A stretch of DNA of 64,000 bases. Source: Mucilaginibacter pankratovii. GTDB taxonomy: Bacteria > Bacteroidota > Bacteroidia > Sphingobacteriales > Sphingobacteriaceae. The position numbers and the translations under genes were made by a program. The notes below the pieces were generated by a model. It searched no databases and was not told the DNA's origin. It was given only the letters and a program-made list of their open reading frames with translations. Positions 25,652 to 35,460 of the stretch are shown here, in pieces. The DNA lies in contig NZ_JACWMY010000003.1 of NCBI RefSeq assembly GCF_014773265.1, positions 124,001-188,000 on the forward strand. Direction: 5' to 3'. How positions within the stretch are numbered: position 1 is the first letter of the stretch; each line of letters begins with the position of its first letter.

Positions 25652-28600
25652 ATGACGCCCGCCGAAAACTATGACCTGCTGATCGATAAGATCAACACAT
25701 TCATTCGTAAATACCATTATAACAACCTGCTGCGCGGGCTGATATTTTTGGGCGCGGGTATATTTTCGGCGTACGTGATAATAACTTTGGGCGAATATTT
25801 CGGCAATTTTAACACTACACTTCGAACCATCCTGTTCTACTTTTTTATTTTGCTGAACCTGGGTTTAATAGCCTGGCTGGTGCTCCCCCCCTTACTGGCG
25901 CGCCTGCAGTTAGGCAAAACGCTCACGCACGACCAGGCTGCGGAGATCATCGGCAAGCACTTTCATGATGTGAATGATAAACTGCTGAACACCCTGCAGC
26001 TAAAAAAACAAGCCCTCGATAATGCCGAGCACCGCGACCTGATAGAAGCCAGCATCAACCAAAAGATAGAAACCCTGAAGCCGGTAAGTTTCCCCTCAGC
26101 GGTGAATATTCGCGAGAATAACAAATACCTAAAGTATGTTATCCCGCCGGCGGCCATCATTTGCATCATCGCGTTTGCGGCGCCATCTATCTTAACCGAA
26201 AGCACCAAAAGGCTTATCCGCCATAACGAATATTTTGCGCCGGTTGCGCCTTTTCAGTTTATGGTGATGAATAAAGATCTATCCGCAGTGCAGGGCGAAG
26301 ATTTTAAATTGGATTTGAAATTAACCGGCGATAAACTGCCATCGGATGTGTATGTAGAAACCGCCACCAATACCTTTAAGTTGGACAAAGAGAACATCAG
26401 CCGCTTCCATTACCTGTTTACCAACCTGCAGCAGAATACTACTTTCAAACTATCCGGCAATGGCTTTACTTCTGTACCATACGAAATTAAGGTAAATCTG
26501 AAACCCGTTTTGCTTCATTTTGATGCCGAACTGAGCTACCCCGCTTACCTCCACAAAAAAAACGAAGTTGTTGCCAACGCGGGCGACTTAACCTTGCCTG
26601 CTGGTACCGTAGTTAACTGGCGGTTCCACACGCAAAACGCGAATGCACTGTTGTTCCGCATCAACAATAATAATATTGCGCTTCAGCCCTCGGCGACAGA
26701 TGTTTTCGAGCATCGCGAGCGGATAGTAAAAAACACGGCTTACAATATTAGTCCGCTTAACAATTCGGTTAAACGCAGCGATGCTGCCGGTTACCGCATC
26801 AGTGTAATTACCGACGAAGCCCCTTCAATAGAGGTACAGGAAAAGCCCGACAGCGTTAGCCTTAAAGCCATTTACTTCAACGGCAAAATACAGGACGATC
26901 ACGGTTTTTCTTCCTTAACCTTCCATTATAAAATTGGCGATAAAGGCGAAGAAAAATCATTCACCAAACAGGTTAGGGCTGATCTTTCTGCAACGCAAAC
27001 CGGCTTCTTCCATTTTTGGAGCCTGAAAGAAACCGGCATAAAACCCGGTGATGTGGTTACCTATTATTTTGAGGTCGCCGATAACGACGGCGTAAGCGGC
27101 CCCAAAACCACCCGCTCGCCCGAACGTACTTTAACCGTGCCGGATGCCGCAGCATTAGCCGAACAATTAAACGCAAGCACGCAGACGGTAAAAGATAAAA
27201 TGGCATCGGCAGTAAAGCTGGCCGCGCAGATAGAGAAAGACGCGCAAAAACTTAACCAGGCCCTATTGGATAAAAACAACCTCTCATTTGATGAGAAAAA
27301 GCAGGTGGAAGAACTGTTGCAAAAGAAGAAGGATCTGGAAGAACTGGTAAAAGATGTTCAAAAAGAGAATAAAAAGAACCTGTACAACCGCCAGGAAAAT
27401 TTTAAGCAAAATGAAGAACTGCTGGAGAAGCAAAAACAGATAGAAGACCTGTTTAACAATGTGCTGGACGAAAAAACTAAAGATATGCTGGAAAAACTGC
27501 AAAAGCTGTTAGACCAGGATCAGAAGGACTCCACCCGTGATGAGCTCTCCAAAATGCAGAGCGATAATAAATCGTTGAAAAAAGAGCTCGACCGGATGTT
27601 GGAGCTTTACAAAAAGCTGGAGTTTGAACAAAAGCTTAACCAAGTGATCAATCAGTTAGATCAACTGTCCAATGAGCAGCAGCAACTTGCCGATAAAACC
27701 CAAAAAGACGGCAACAACCAGCAAGACCTGCAAAAACAGGAAAAACTGAACAAGGATTTTGATGCGGTAAAAAAATCGATGGACGACCTGCAGAAAACCA
27801 ACGAGCAGAACGGCAAAAAGGAATCCTTCGAGAACCCGGAAAAAGAAAAGCAAGCCATTGAGCAGCAGATGGAACAAAGCAGCGAGAACCTGAAAAAGGA
27901 GAACCGCAAGCAGGCATCCAAATCGCAGCAGTCTGCCGCTAAGCAAATGAAAGAGCTGGCTCAAAAGATGGCGCAACAGGAGGCCGAGGGCGAAGAAAGC
28001 GAAAACGCCATAGATGCGCGGCAGCTGCGCGAACTGTTAAAATCGTTGGTGAACAGCTCCTTTAGCCAGGAAAAGCTGATGCAGCAATTGCGCAACACCA
28101 CCCCTTCGGACCCAAACTACACCAAGCTGGCCCAAAGCCAAAAGGATATAAAGGATAACCTTAAAACCGCCGAAGATAGTTTGTATTCGATAAGCCGCCG
28201 CGTTCCACAGATACAATCAACTGTGAACAAGGAGGTTACAGCCATCAATTCAATGATAGACCAGGCGCTGGAAAAACTGGGCGACCGCCGCACCGCGGAG
28301 GCCTTGCGTAACCAGCAATTTGCCATGACATCCATGAATAACCTTGCCTTGTTGCTCAGCGAGGCCTTGAGCCAGCTGCAAAAGCAGATGAACAAAAGCA
28401 AAGGCGGCAAAGGTAAAAGCGGGCAGCCATCCTTATCGCAACTAAGCAAAATGCAGCAAAAGCTAAACGAAAACATGCAAAAGGCCCGCGAACAAATGCA
28501 GCAGCAAGGCCAGGGGCAGGGCATGAGTGAGCAATTGGCCCGATTGGCCCGCGAGCAGCAACTGATACGGCAAACGCTGCAGCAAATAAGCCGCGAACAA

Positions 28601-28951
28601 AAAAAGGACGGAACGGGGCAAGCGGGCGGTTTGGATAAAATTTCAAAAGAAATGGAACAAACTGAGAACGATCTCGTAAACAGGAGAATTACCGATGAAG
28701 CATTAAAAAGGCAGCAGCAAATACAAACACGTTTGCTGGAGGCCGAGAAGGCTGAGCAGCAACGCGAACAGGATCAGAAGAGGGAGGCCCGTGCCGCTAC
28801 AGATATGCCTCCCGGATACATAAAAGCCCTGCAGGATTACGAACAAGTGAGGGCTAAGCAAACCGAACAGCTTAAAACCGTTCCATCGGCACTAAATTTG
28901 TACTACAGGCAAAAAATAAAACTATACTTTGATCAACTTAATGGTAAATGA
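25652..28951 (+). CDS. DUF4175-family membrane protein
   Basis: A 1099-residue protein. Two membrane helices lie near the N-terminus (about residues 28-45 and 55-78) and a third at about 165-180, then a ~330-residue beta-rich extracytoplasmic region, then ~550 residues of Gln/Lys/Glu-rich coiled coil (about 510-1070), with low-complexity QQ-rich stretches near 930-960. This architecture matches the Bacteroidota DUF4175 family; the function is not established. It opens a tightly packed group with an RsbW-like ATPase and ybeY, whose starts overlap or abut the preceding stops. Confidence 0.8.
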   Translation: MTPAENYDLLIDKINTFIRKYHYNNLLRGLIFLGAGIFSAYVIITLGEYFGNFNTTLRTILFYFFILLNLGLIAWLVLPPLLARLQLGKTLTHDQAAEIIGKHFHDVNDKLLNTLQLKKQALDNAEHRDLIEASINQKIETLKPVSFPSAVNIRENNKYLKYVIPPAAIICIIAFAAPSILTESTKRLIRHNEYFAPVAPFQFMVMNKDLSAVQGEDFKLDLKLTGDKLPSDVYVETATNTFKLDKENISRFHYLFTNLQQNTTFKLSGNGFTSVPYEIKVNLKPVLLHFDAELSYPAYLHKKNEVVANAGDLTLPAGTVVNWRFHTQNANALLFRINNNNIALQPSATDVFEHRERIVKNTAYNISPLNNSVKRSDAAGYRISVITDEAPSIEVQEKPDSVSLKAIYFNGKIQDDHGFSSLTFHYKIGDKGEEKSFTKQVRADLSATQTGFFHFWSLKETGIKPGDVVTYYFEVADNDGVSGPKTTRSPERTLTVPDAAALAEQLNASTQTVKDKMASAVKLAAQIEKDAQKLNQALLDKNNLSFDEKKQVEELLQKKKDLEELVKDVQKENKKNLYNRQENFKQNEELLEKQKQIEDLFNNVLDEKTKDMLEKLQKLLDQDQKDSTRDELSKMQSDNKSLKKELDRMLELYKKLEFEQKLNQVINQLDQLSNEQQQLADKTQKDGNNQQDLQKQEKLNKDFDAVKKSMDDLQKTNEQNGKKESFENPEKEKQAIEQQMEQSSENLKKENRKQASKSQQSAAKQMKELAQKMAQQEAEGEESENAIDARQLRELLKSLVNSSFSQEKLMQQLRNTTPSDPNYTKLAQSQKDIKDNLKTAEDSLYSISRRVPQIQSTVNKEVTAINSMIDQALEKLGDRRTAEALRNQQFAMTSMNNLALLLSEALSQLQKQMNKSKGGKGKSGQPSLSQLSKMQQKLNENMQKAREQMQQQGQGQGMSEQLARLAREQQLIRQTLQQISREQKKDGTGQAGGLDKISKEMEQTENDLVNRRITDEALKRQQQIQTRLLEAEKAEQQREQDQKREARAATDMPPGYIKALQDYEQVRAKQTEQLKTVPSALNLYYRQKIKLYFDQLNGK

Positions 28952-28952
28952 C

Positions 28953-29375
28953 ATGGAGCAGGAAAACGTTCAAACGGGACGATTATATACACTGCAGCTT
29001 CCGTCTAAGTATGAAAGCATAAACCTGCTGGAGGCTTTGATAGAAGAAATAGCGGATAAATACCAGGTGAGCGACGATACGTTCGCCAACATGATGACCT
29101 GCCTTAACGAAGCCGTTGTGAACGCTATTGTACACGGTAACAAGCTTGATGCTGATAAATTAGTAATTGTAAATGCCGAAGTAGAACCCAAACGCGTTAT
29201 ATGGACCGTTAGCGACCAGGGCCCCGGCTTTGATTATAACAACCTTGCCGACCCAACCGCGCCTGATAAATTAGAAGAACTTACCGGCCGCGGCGTATTC
29301 ATCCTAAAACACCTCGCCGATCAGTGCATTTTTAACGCCAGCGGCAACGAGGTGGAACTACATTTTAAAATATAA
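28953..29375 (+). CDS. RsbW-like HATPase (anti-sigma-factor type) protein
   Basis: A 140-residue GHKL ATPase domain alone: NEAVVNAIVHG (N box), SDQGPGFDYNNL (G1) and TGRGVFILKHLADQ (G2). This matches serine-kinase anti-sigma factors such as RsbW/SpoIIAB, which bind a sigma factor or an anti-anti-sigma protein; no such partner is adjacent. The start is uncertain: ATGs at 28929, 28941 and 28953 are in frame. The last, one base after the DUF4175 stop, is chosen because the others overlap that gene. The stop overlaps the ybeY ATG (TAATG). Confidence 0.88.
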   Translation: MEQENVQTGRLYTLQLPSKYESINLLEALIEEIADKYQVSDDTFANMMTCLNEAVVNAIVHGNKLDADKLVIVNAEVEPKRVIWTVSDQGPGFDYNNLADPTAPDKLEELTGRGVFILKHLADQCIFNASGNEVELHFKI

Positions 29376-29800
29376 TGCCCGCAATAACTTTTTTCGAAGA
29401 AGGGATCAGCTATAAATTAAAAAACAAAACCGCGGTACGCAAATGGCTAACAGATACCATTGTTGCCGAAGGTTTTAAGCTGAACGAACTCAACTACATT
29501 TTTTGCTCGGACGAGTACCTGCTGCAAATAAACCAGCAATACCTGGATCATGACACCTATACCGATATCATCACTTTCGATAATTCGGAAGAAGAAGGGA
29601 TCATTGTTGGCGATATTTTTATCTCTATAGAACGGATAAAAGAGAACGCCGCCAAATTTTCTGTTACCGAAGCCCAGGAACTCCACCGGGTGATGGTACA
29701 CGGTGCTTTGCATTTGCTGGGCTATAAAGATAAATCTGCCGCGGATAAGAAAAAAATGACTTTAAAAGAAGATCATTATTTGGCTGAAAGAAGTTTTTAA
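29375..29800 (+). CDS. ybeY: Endoribonuclease YbeY, rRNA maturation factor
   Basis: A 141-residue zinc RNase that trims rRNA and takes part in ribosome quality control. The metal motif is HGALHLLGYKDKS near the C-terminus. The canonical H-G-x-L-H-L-x-G-[FY] is present, but the usual final DH is DK, as is common in Bacteroidota. The upstream segment FDNSEEEGIIVGDIFIS is also typical. Its ATG overlaps the stop of the ATPase gene by one base, so it is translated from the DUF4175 transcript. Confidence 0.95.
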   Translation: MPAITFFEEGISYKLKNKTAVRKWLTDTIVAEGFKLNELNYIFCSDEYLLQINQQYLDHDTYTDIITFDNSEEEGIIVGDIFISIERIKENAAKFSVTEAQELHRVMVHGALHLLGYKDKSAADKKKMTLKEDHYLAERSF

Positions 29801-29845
29801 TCCTACTTTTACAGTATAAATTATTCATCTCCAATTTTTTAACCA

Positions 29846-30361
29846 ATGAAAACACTTGCATTAATACTTACACTGCTGTTTATATCCCCTGCACCATCGT
29901 CAGTATACGATTTTAAACTAAAGACCATAGATGGTAAAGCCTTTTCGCTAAAAAAATACAAAGGCAAAAAAGTGCTTATTGTAAACACAGCTTCCAAATG
30001 CGGTTTTACCGTACAATACACCGATCTGCAAAAACTTGCCGAGCAGTATAAAGACAAATTGGTTGTTGTTGGCTTCCCTGCAAATAACTTTGGTGGCCAG
30101 GAGCCCGGTACCGAACAGGATATCAAAACCTTTTGCCACGATAACTTTAACGTTACCTTCCCGATGAGTGGCAAAGTAAGCGTTACCGGTTTGGATATCA
30201 ACCCATTGTTTAAGTATTTAACCACTGCCGAAAACCCTGATTTTACAGGCGACGTAAAATGGAATTTTGAGAAATTCCTGATAGATGAGAATGGTAAGCT
30301 GATTCACCGTTACCGTTCGGCTACCAAACCATTGGATCCGGCAATTACAAGCGCGTTATAA
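29846..30361 (+). CDS. Exported glutathione-peroxidase-family protein
   Basis: A 171-residue peroxidase with a signal peptide (MKTLALILTLLFISPAPSS). The peroxidatic Cys is in ASKCGFT; the catalytic Gln/Trp motifs are FPANNFGGQEPG and KWNFEKFLI. Cys replaces selenocysteine, as in most bacterial enzymes, which use thioredoxin rather than glutathione. The leader suggests action in the periplasm. A strong terminator follows. Confidence 0.93.
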   Translation: MKTLALILTLLFISPAPSSVYDFKLKTIDGKAFSLKKYKGKKVLIVNTASKCGFTVQYTDLQKLAEQYKDKLVVVGFPANNFGGQEPGTEQDIKTFCHDNFNVTFPMSGKVSVTGLDINPLFKYLTTAENPDFTGDVKWNFEKFLIDENGKLIHRYRSATKPLDPAITSAL

Positions 30362-30377
30362 TCCAAAAAAAGCATTT

Positions 30378-30414
30378 AAAAAGGCTGTTCCCGATACTGG
30401 GAACAGCCTTTTTT
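30378..30414 (+). terminator. Terminator after the glutathione peroxidase gene
   Basis: A 15-bp stem AAAAAGGCTGTTCCC / GGGAACAGCCTTTTT with a 6-base loop and an extra T. The A-run on the left would also allow function on the minus strand. Confidence 0.85.
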
Positions 30415-30508
30415 GTTGATAGGCCCTCCAATTTGGTTGCTTTTATATTTTGAGTTCCCGGCAAGGGCTTTTTCCACTTATATTAGCGATAAACTCTTTT
30501 GCGTCCAC

Positions 30509-32623
30509 ATGAAAAAAATTATCCCAATGCTGGTTGTTGCCCTCGCAATAGTTAGCCACACAAAAGCACAAATGAATATTAAAACACTCCCATACCCGCA
30601 AACTAAAAAAGGTGATGTTACTGATACTTACTTCGGCACCGCGGTACCCGACCCATACCGCTGGCAGGAGGATGACCGCGCTGAAGACACTAAAGCGTGG
30701 GTTATTGCCGAAAACAAGGTCACACAGGATTATCTAGGGCAGATCTCCTTCCGCGAAAACATCCGCAAGCGCCTGGAAGTATTGTGGAACTACGAAAAAT
30801 ATAGCGCCCCGTTTAAAGAAGGCAAGTACACCTACTTTTATAAAAACGACGGCCTGCAAAGCCAATCCTTACTATACCGTCAACTGGGCGATGGTAAACC
30901 CGAGGTTTTCCTGGACCCTACAAAATTCTCTAAAGACGGCACCACCTCCCTTGCCGGCATCAATTTTTCTAAGGATGGCAGCCTTGCGGCCTACCAAATC
31001 TCGGAAGGAGGGTCGGACTGGCGCAAGGTTATTGTTATTAACACCGCCGATAAAAGTCGCGTAGGCGACACCTTGACTAATGTAAAATTCTCTGGAATCG
31101 CCTGGTATAAAAATGACGGTTTTTATTACAGCAGTTACGATAAACCTAAAGCGGGCAGCGAGTTAGCCGGTTTAACTCAATACCACAAACTGTTCTACCA
31201 CAAGCTGGGTACGGCGCAATCCGAAGATAAAATGATCTTTGGCGGCGATGTCACGCCCCGCCGGTATATTGGCGCGGGTTTAACGGAAGATGAGCGCTTC
31301 CTGGTTATCAGCGCAGCTACATCTACTACCGGTAACGAGCTGTATATTAAGGACATGACGGTACCGAACAGCCCCATTGTGAACATTGTAGACAATTTTG
31401 AAAAAGAGCATAGCGTAATTGACAATGTTGGCAGCAAACTTTACATTTTTACTAACCTTAATGCGCCCAACTACAGGCTGGTAACGGTTGATGCCACTAA
31501 CCCTAAACCTGCTAACTGGAAAGATCTGATCCCCGAAACGCAAAACGTATTGGGCGTCTCAACCGGCGGCGGTAAAATATTCGCGGAATATTTAAAGGAC
31601 GCTACATCCCTGGTGAAGCAGTATGATATGAATGGCAAATTCGAGCATGATATTGCACTGCCTTCTGTTGGCTCGGCCGGCGGTTTTGGTGCAAAAAAGC
31701 ACGAGACGGAAACCTATTACAGCTTTACCTCCTACATATACCCGAGCACCATCTTTAAATACGATATAGCAACAGGCAAGTCTATCGTTTACAAAAAATC
31801 CGGCGTGCAATTTAACCCGGAGTTATACGAATCTAAACAGGTGTTTTATACCTCAAAAGATGGCACCAAAGTACCGATGATCATTACCTACAAAAAGGGC
31901 ACGGTGCTTAACGGTAAAAACCCAACCATGCTGTATGCTTACGGCGGCTTTAGTGTGAGCATGACGCCGGGCTTCAGTACTTCCAACATCATCTTGCTGG
32001 AGCATGGCGGCATCTATGCAGTGCCTAACCTGCGCGGTGGTGGTGAATATGGCGAAAAATGGCACCTCGCCGGCACCAAAATGCAAAAGCAGAACGTGTT
32101 TGACGATTTTATTGCTGCGGCACAATACCTTATCGATAACAAATACACCTCTAAAGAATACCTGGCCTTATCTGGCGGCTCTAACGGTGGTTTGCTTGTT
32201 GGCGCAACTATTACGCAGCGTCCTGATCTTTGCCAGGTAGCTTTCCCTGCGGTTGGCGTAATGGATATGCTGAGGTATAACAAATTTACCGCGGGTGCCG
32301 GCTGGGCCTATGATTACGGCACCGCCGAAGATTCTAAGGAAATGTTCGACTACTTGTACAAATACTCGCCCTACCACGCCCTAAAGCCGGCAGAGTATCC
32401 GGCAACGCTGGTAACCACGGCAGATCACGACGACCGTGTGGTACCTGCACACTCCTTTAAATTCGCTTCGCGGCTTCAGGAAATGCAGAAAGGCGCAGCT
32501 CCTGTTCTTATCCGTATAGAAACCAAGGCTGGCCATGGTGCAGGCAGGTCAACCGCGCAGGTGATAAATGAGCAAGCCGATAAATGGGCGTTCATGTTCC
32601 AGAATATGGGAATCAAATTTTAA
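30509..32623 (+). CDS. Prolyl oligopeptidase family (S9) serine peptidase, exported
   Basis: A 704-residue S9A peptidase that cleaves short peptides after proline. From the ATG at 30509 it has a signal peptide (MKKIIPMLVVALAIVSHTKA); the frame extends 96 bases upstream, but through sequence overlapping the previous terminator. Domains are a seven-bladed propeller (about residues 70-420) and an alpha/beta hydrolase with nucleophile S558 in SGGSNGGLL, catalytic Asp in TADHDDRVVP and His in KAGHGAGRS. It probably acts in the periplasm. An 18-bp hairpin follows. Confidence 0.96.
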   Translation: MKKIIPMLVVALAIVSHTKAQMNIKTLPYPQTKKGDVTDTYFGTAVPDPYRWQEDDRAEDTKAWVIAENKVTQDYLGQISFRENIRKRLEVLWNYEKYSAPFKEGKYTYFYKNDGLQSQSLLYRQLGDGKPEVFLDPTKFSKDGTTSLAGINFSKDGSLAAYQISEGGSDWRKVIVINTADKSRVGDTLTNVKFSGIAWYKNDGFYYSSYDKPKAGSELAGLTQYHKLFYHKLGTAQSEDKMIFGGDVTPRRYIGAGLTEDERFLVISAATSTTGNELYIKDMTVPNSPIVNIVDNFEKEHSVIDNVGSKLYIFTNLNAPNYRLVTVDATNPKPANWKDLIPETQNVLGVSTGGGKIFAEYLKDATSLVKQYDMNGKFEHDIALPSVGSAGGFGAKKHETETYYSFTSYIYPSTIFKYDIATGKSIVYKKSGVQFNPELYESKQVFYTSKDGTKVPMIITYKKGTVLNGKNPTMLYAYGGFSVSMTPGFSTSNIILLEHGGIYAVPNLRGGGEYGEKWHLAGTKMQKQNVFDDFIAAAQYLIDNKYTSKEYLALSGGSNGGLLVGATITQRPDLCQVAFPAVGVMDMLRYNKFTAGAGWAYDYGTAEDSKEMFDYLYKYSPYHALKPAEYPATLVTTADHDDRVVPAHSFKFASRLQEMQKGAAPVLIRIETKAGHGAGRSTAQVINEQADKWAFMFQNMGIKF

Positions 32624-32640
32624 GGCTTTCTTATACTCTT

Positions 32641-32681
32641 TAAACAAGTAAAGCACTCTTTTGGAGTGCTTTACTTGTTTA
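32641..32681. terminator. Bidirectional terminator between S9 peptidase and mla operon
   Basis: A perfect 18-bp stem from TAAACAAGTAAAGCACTC to its complement, with a TTTTG loop, between two convergent genes. The stem starts A-rich and ends T-rich, so it can act on both strands. Confidence 0.8.
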
Positions 32682-32705
32682 AAATGCCTGTTGATTATCA
32701 ACTAT

Positions 32706-33494
32706 TTAATTCGCCTTTTCTGTTGCTTTTTCAGCAGCTTTTTGCTTGGCTTTGATCTTCTCTTCCTGTACCTTTTTAATAGAATCCTGCTTTTCCTTTT
32801 TGGCCTTTTCCTTTTTCTTAAAGAAGCCTCTTAAAAGAAAGTTATGCTGGGCCGCCTGCAGGTCTTCATTTAGTGTCGCTGTAGTGGCATGTACACCCTT
32901 CATGGTGGTTTGTGCTTGCTTTACGGTACCTTCCAGGTCGCGGGCAATTTTATCATTGTTCAGCAAACGGCCAATGCTGCCTTTGCCGCTGTTTACCTTG
33001 GCTACGATCTCGGCCAGATTGCTGGTGAGCACTTCGGCATTATCTGCAACTTTAGTTAGTTTGGTTATTATTTTATCTACATCTACCGGGTTTATGGCAT
33101 TCAGCTCGTTATCATCGGCAATTTCCTGGGTGCTGGTTACGCCGCCCGGGGCTATCACCACCAGTTTATCGCCCATCAACCCGTCGCTGCCAATGCTCAT
33201 TTTCGAATCTTTCTTGATGAATTTCTTTACGGATTTGTTCAGACTGAGGTCTACGCGCACCGAACTATCGGTAACTATATTAATGCTTTCTACCACACCC
33301 ACGTTTATCCCGGCAAAGCGCACATTGTTACCAACAGTAAGCCCGTTTACGTTTTTAAACGTACCGTATACTCTAAAGGTGGAATTGAACAGGCTTTTTT
33401 GATTGCCGATAAAGAATACGGCCAGTAGCAGTATTACAAACCCGATGACGGTGAATACGCCTATCTTTATTTTTTGTGATGATGTGGTTCTCAT
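32706..33494 (-). CDS. MlaD/MCE-domain lipid transport protein
   Basis: A 262-residue protein with an N-terminal membrane anchor (about residues 10-30) and one MCE domain (about 38-115: FRVYGTFKNVNGLTVGNNVRFAGINVGVVESI), followed by helices and a Lys/Glu/Ala-rich tail. MCE proteins form hexameric rings that pass phospholipids across the periplasm to or from an ABC transporter. Its ATG overlaps the stop of the ATPase gene (ATGA). It is the third gene of an mlaE-mlaF-mlaD order. Confidence 0.92.
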   Translation of the reverse strand: MRTTSSQKIKIGVFTVIGFVILLLAVFFIGNQKSLFNSTFRVYGTFKNVNGLTVGNNVRFAGINVGVVESINIVTDSSVRVDLSLNKSVKKFIKKDSKMSIGSDGLMGDKLVVIAPGGVTSTQEIADDNELNAINPVDVDKIITKLTKVADNAEVLTSNLAEIVAKVNSGKGSIGRLLNNDKIARDLEGTVKQAQTTMKGVHATTATLNEDLQAAQHNFLLRGFFKKKEKAKKEKQDSIKKVQEEKIKAKQKAAEKATEKAN

Positions 33495-34273
33495 GTTGTT
33501 GTGTTAAAAAAAGATCTTACCAGTTCGTCGCCCGAGTTTTGCAGCTCGTCGAACGAGCCCTCGGCTATGTATTTACCATCGTTCATGATCACCACGCGGT
33601 CGCCGGTTATTTTGGCGCATTCCATATCGTGGGTAATAATGATGGATGATGTTTTATATTTCTTTTGCATATTCAGGATGAGTTCGCTTATCTCGCGCGA
33701 AGTAATTGGATCCAGACCTGTCGTGGGCTCGTCGTAAAGCATAATTTCGGGCTTCACTATCATGGTACGCGCCAGGCCTACACGTTTGCGCATGCCGCCG
33801 GATAGATCCGACGGAATTTTATCTATCGCGTCGAGCAATCCCACGCCTTCCAGCACTTCTTCTACCCGCTGATCTATCTCTGCCTTATCCTTCATTTTTA
33901 ACACCCGTGTAAGCGGAAATTCGAGGTTCTCGCGCACGGTCATGGAATCGTATAAGGCCCCGCTTTGGAACAGGAAGCCAACCTTGGTGCGCAGGGCTTT
34001 TAGCTCTGTTTCGTTCATATCGGCAACCAGGTCGCCAAATACCTTTACCGTGCCCTCATCCGGGTTTAACAGCCCAACGATGCATTGTATAGTAACCGAC
34101 TTACCCTGCCCCGATTTGCCTAACACCACCACGTTCTCGCCGCGCTTTAGCTTCAGGCTGATATCTTTTAGCACCTCTTTGCTACCGAAGGCTTTGGAGA
34201 TATGCTCGATATCTACCACAACCTCGTTAAGATTGTGCTTTTGTTCACCGTTATGCTTTACCTGTTCTTCCAT
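33491..34273 (-). CDS. MlaF-type ABC transporter ATPase
   Basis: A 260-residue ATPase with Walker A GKSGQGKS, the Q-loop region FLFQSGALYDSMTVREN, signature LSGGMRKRVGLAR, and Walker B IMLYDEPTTGLDP. The FQSGALFDS-type Q loop is characteristic of the Mla/Ttg2 group. The start at 34273 (MEEQVKHNGEQ) is used; a 45-base longer frame overlaps mlaE. It powers the permease encoded one base upstream. Confidence 0.94.
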   Translation of the reverse strand: MEEQVKHNGEQKHNLNEVVVDIEHISKAFGSKEVLKDISLKLKRGENVVVLGKSGQGKSVTIQCIVGLLNPDEGTVKVFGDLVADMNETELKALRTKVGFLFQSGALYDSMTVRENLEFPLTRVLKMKDKAEIDQRVEEVLEGVGLLDAIDKIPSDLSGGMRKRVGLARTMIVKPEIMLYDEPTTGLDPITSREISELILNMQKKYKTSSIIITHDMECAKITGDRVVIMNDGKYIAEGSFDELQNSGDELVRSFFNTTT

Positions 34274-34274
34274 A

Positions 34275-35051
34275 TTACCTGTAGAATAAAATACTGGTGA
34301 CCTGTACGGCAAAAGCATCTATCACAAAGATCCACAGCGAGGCGGTTACCACTGCCGAATTTGCTGCGAGGCCAACACTCTCGGTGCCTTTATTAGAATG
34401 AAAGCCTTTGTAGCAGCCCACAAACCCTATTGCGAAGCCAAAAAATATGGTTTTAACAAAGGCCGGCAAAAAATCGATGAATTCTAATGAAGAAATACAC
34501 TTGTGGAAGTATAACGAAAAGCTGATCTCGTCTGTAAAGTTTAATGCCAGAAAGCCGCCGTACAAGCCTATAACATCGCCCATTAATGCCAATATCGGTA
34601 CCATAATGCTGGTTGCCAGGATGCGTGTAACCACCAGGTACTGCATGGGGTTGGCGCCAGATACTTCCATGGCATCAATCTGTTCGGTCACCTTCATACT
34701 CCCCAATTCGGCACCTATACCAGACGCTATTTTGCCGGCGCAGATGATAGCGGTAATTACCGGGCCCATTTCGCGGATGAAGGATACCGCGAGTGTTTTT
34801 GGCAGCATACTCTCTGCCCCCATATCAACCATAGATGGCCGTAGTTGCAGGATGAGCACCAAACCCATAATAAAAGAGGTTAAGCCAACCAGCATAAACG
34901 ATTTATATCCAATTTCGTAACACTGCCGCACAAACTCCGACCACTCAAATCCACCGGTAAAAATATTACGGAAAAAACGACTGAAGAAAACGCCCTGTTC
35001 GCCAACGCTCTCCATCCATTTTTTATACCCGGGTATTGCCTGTTCTGCCAT
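34275..35051 (-). CDS. MlaE-type ABC transporter permease
   Basis: A 258-residue permease with five to six hydrophobic helices and the family motifs GSMKVTEQIDAMEVSGANPMQYLV and FIREMGPVITAIICAGKIASGIGAELG. It forms the membrane part of the phospholipid transporter with the ATPase and MCE protein that follow. First gene of the operon. Confidence 0.94.
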   Translation of the reverse strand: MAEQAIPGYKKWMESVGEQGVFFSRFFRNIFTGGFEWSEFVRQCYEIGYKSFMLVGLTSFIMGLVLILQLRPSMVDMGAESMLPKTLAVSFIREMGPVITAIICAGKIASGIGAELGSMKVTEQIDAMEVSGANPMQYLVVTRILATSIMVPILALMGDVIGLYGGFLALNFTDEISFSLYFHKCISSLEFIDFLPAFVKTIFFGFAIGFVGCYKGFHSNKGTESVGLAANSAVVTASLWIFVIDAFAVQVTSILFYR

Positions 35052-35159
35052 AAAATTCTAATTACTTGCCAGTTATAAACAATCTGTTTGGTATTTGTTT
35101 GGGTTGGGCTATTATTTAACTCCGGCTTAAAACTTTATGCTAAGCAAGAAAATGCATGC

Positions 35160-35274
35160 GCTGCCTCGAAACTATAACTGGTTGGGAAGATTAACAGCGG
35201 ATGGGGGTAATTGTTTAGAGGCTCCGTATTGAGCATCCCGTGAAGTTATCCTACTCAGACTACCACCAGGCAGC
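35160..35274 (+). ncRNA. Possible small structured RNA (6S-like rod?)
   Basis: The outer stem is 7 bp (35160-35166 with 35268-35274); inner helices are GGATG (35199-35203) with CATCC (35234-35238) and GCTC with GAGC at 35221-35234. The long, interrupted hairpin of ~115 nt is the size of small 6S-type RNAs known in flavobacteria. Strand is chosen only because a TATTATTTA box precedes it at about 35110. There is no direct support for transcription; it could be chance pairing. Confidence 0.22.
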
Positions 35275-35452
35275 ACCTCCTTCGGGTTGAATTAAATAGC
35301 AAGCAAAAAACAGACCAGAATTAATTATAAAGCATTAATTATTAGACAGTTATATAAAACACAGTAGTCGTTGCGCGTCTTCTACCATTGTCACTCCCCT
35401 ATCTTTTACACAACAAAAACATACCATTTATAACCACTATTTTATTTATGCG

Positions 35453-35460
35453 TATTTTTG
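35453..35460 (+). promoter_or_regulatory. -7 promoter box TATTTTTG for the oxidoreductase gene
   Basis: The exact TAnnTTTG-type box ends 19 bases before the ATG at 35480. It drives the gene pair oxidoreductase/ABC-F, whose stop and start codons overlap. Confidence 0.5.

Noticed and set aside
27648..28646. Minus-strand hydrophobic and Cys-rich frames within the DUF4175 gene
   Set aside because: They mirror the Gln/Lys-rich coiled coil (CTG/CTT-rich antisense reads as Leu/Phe); not genes.
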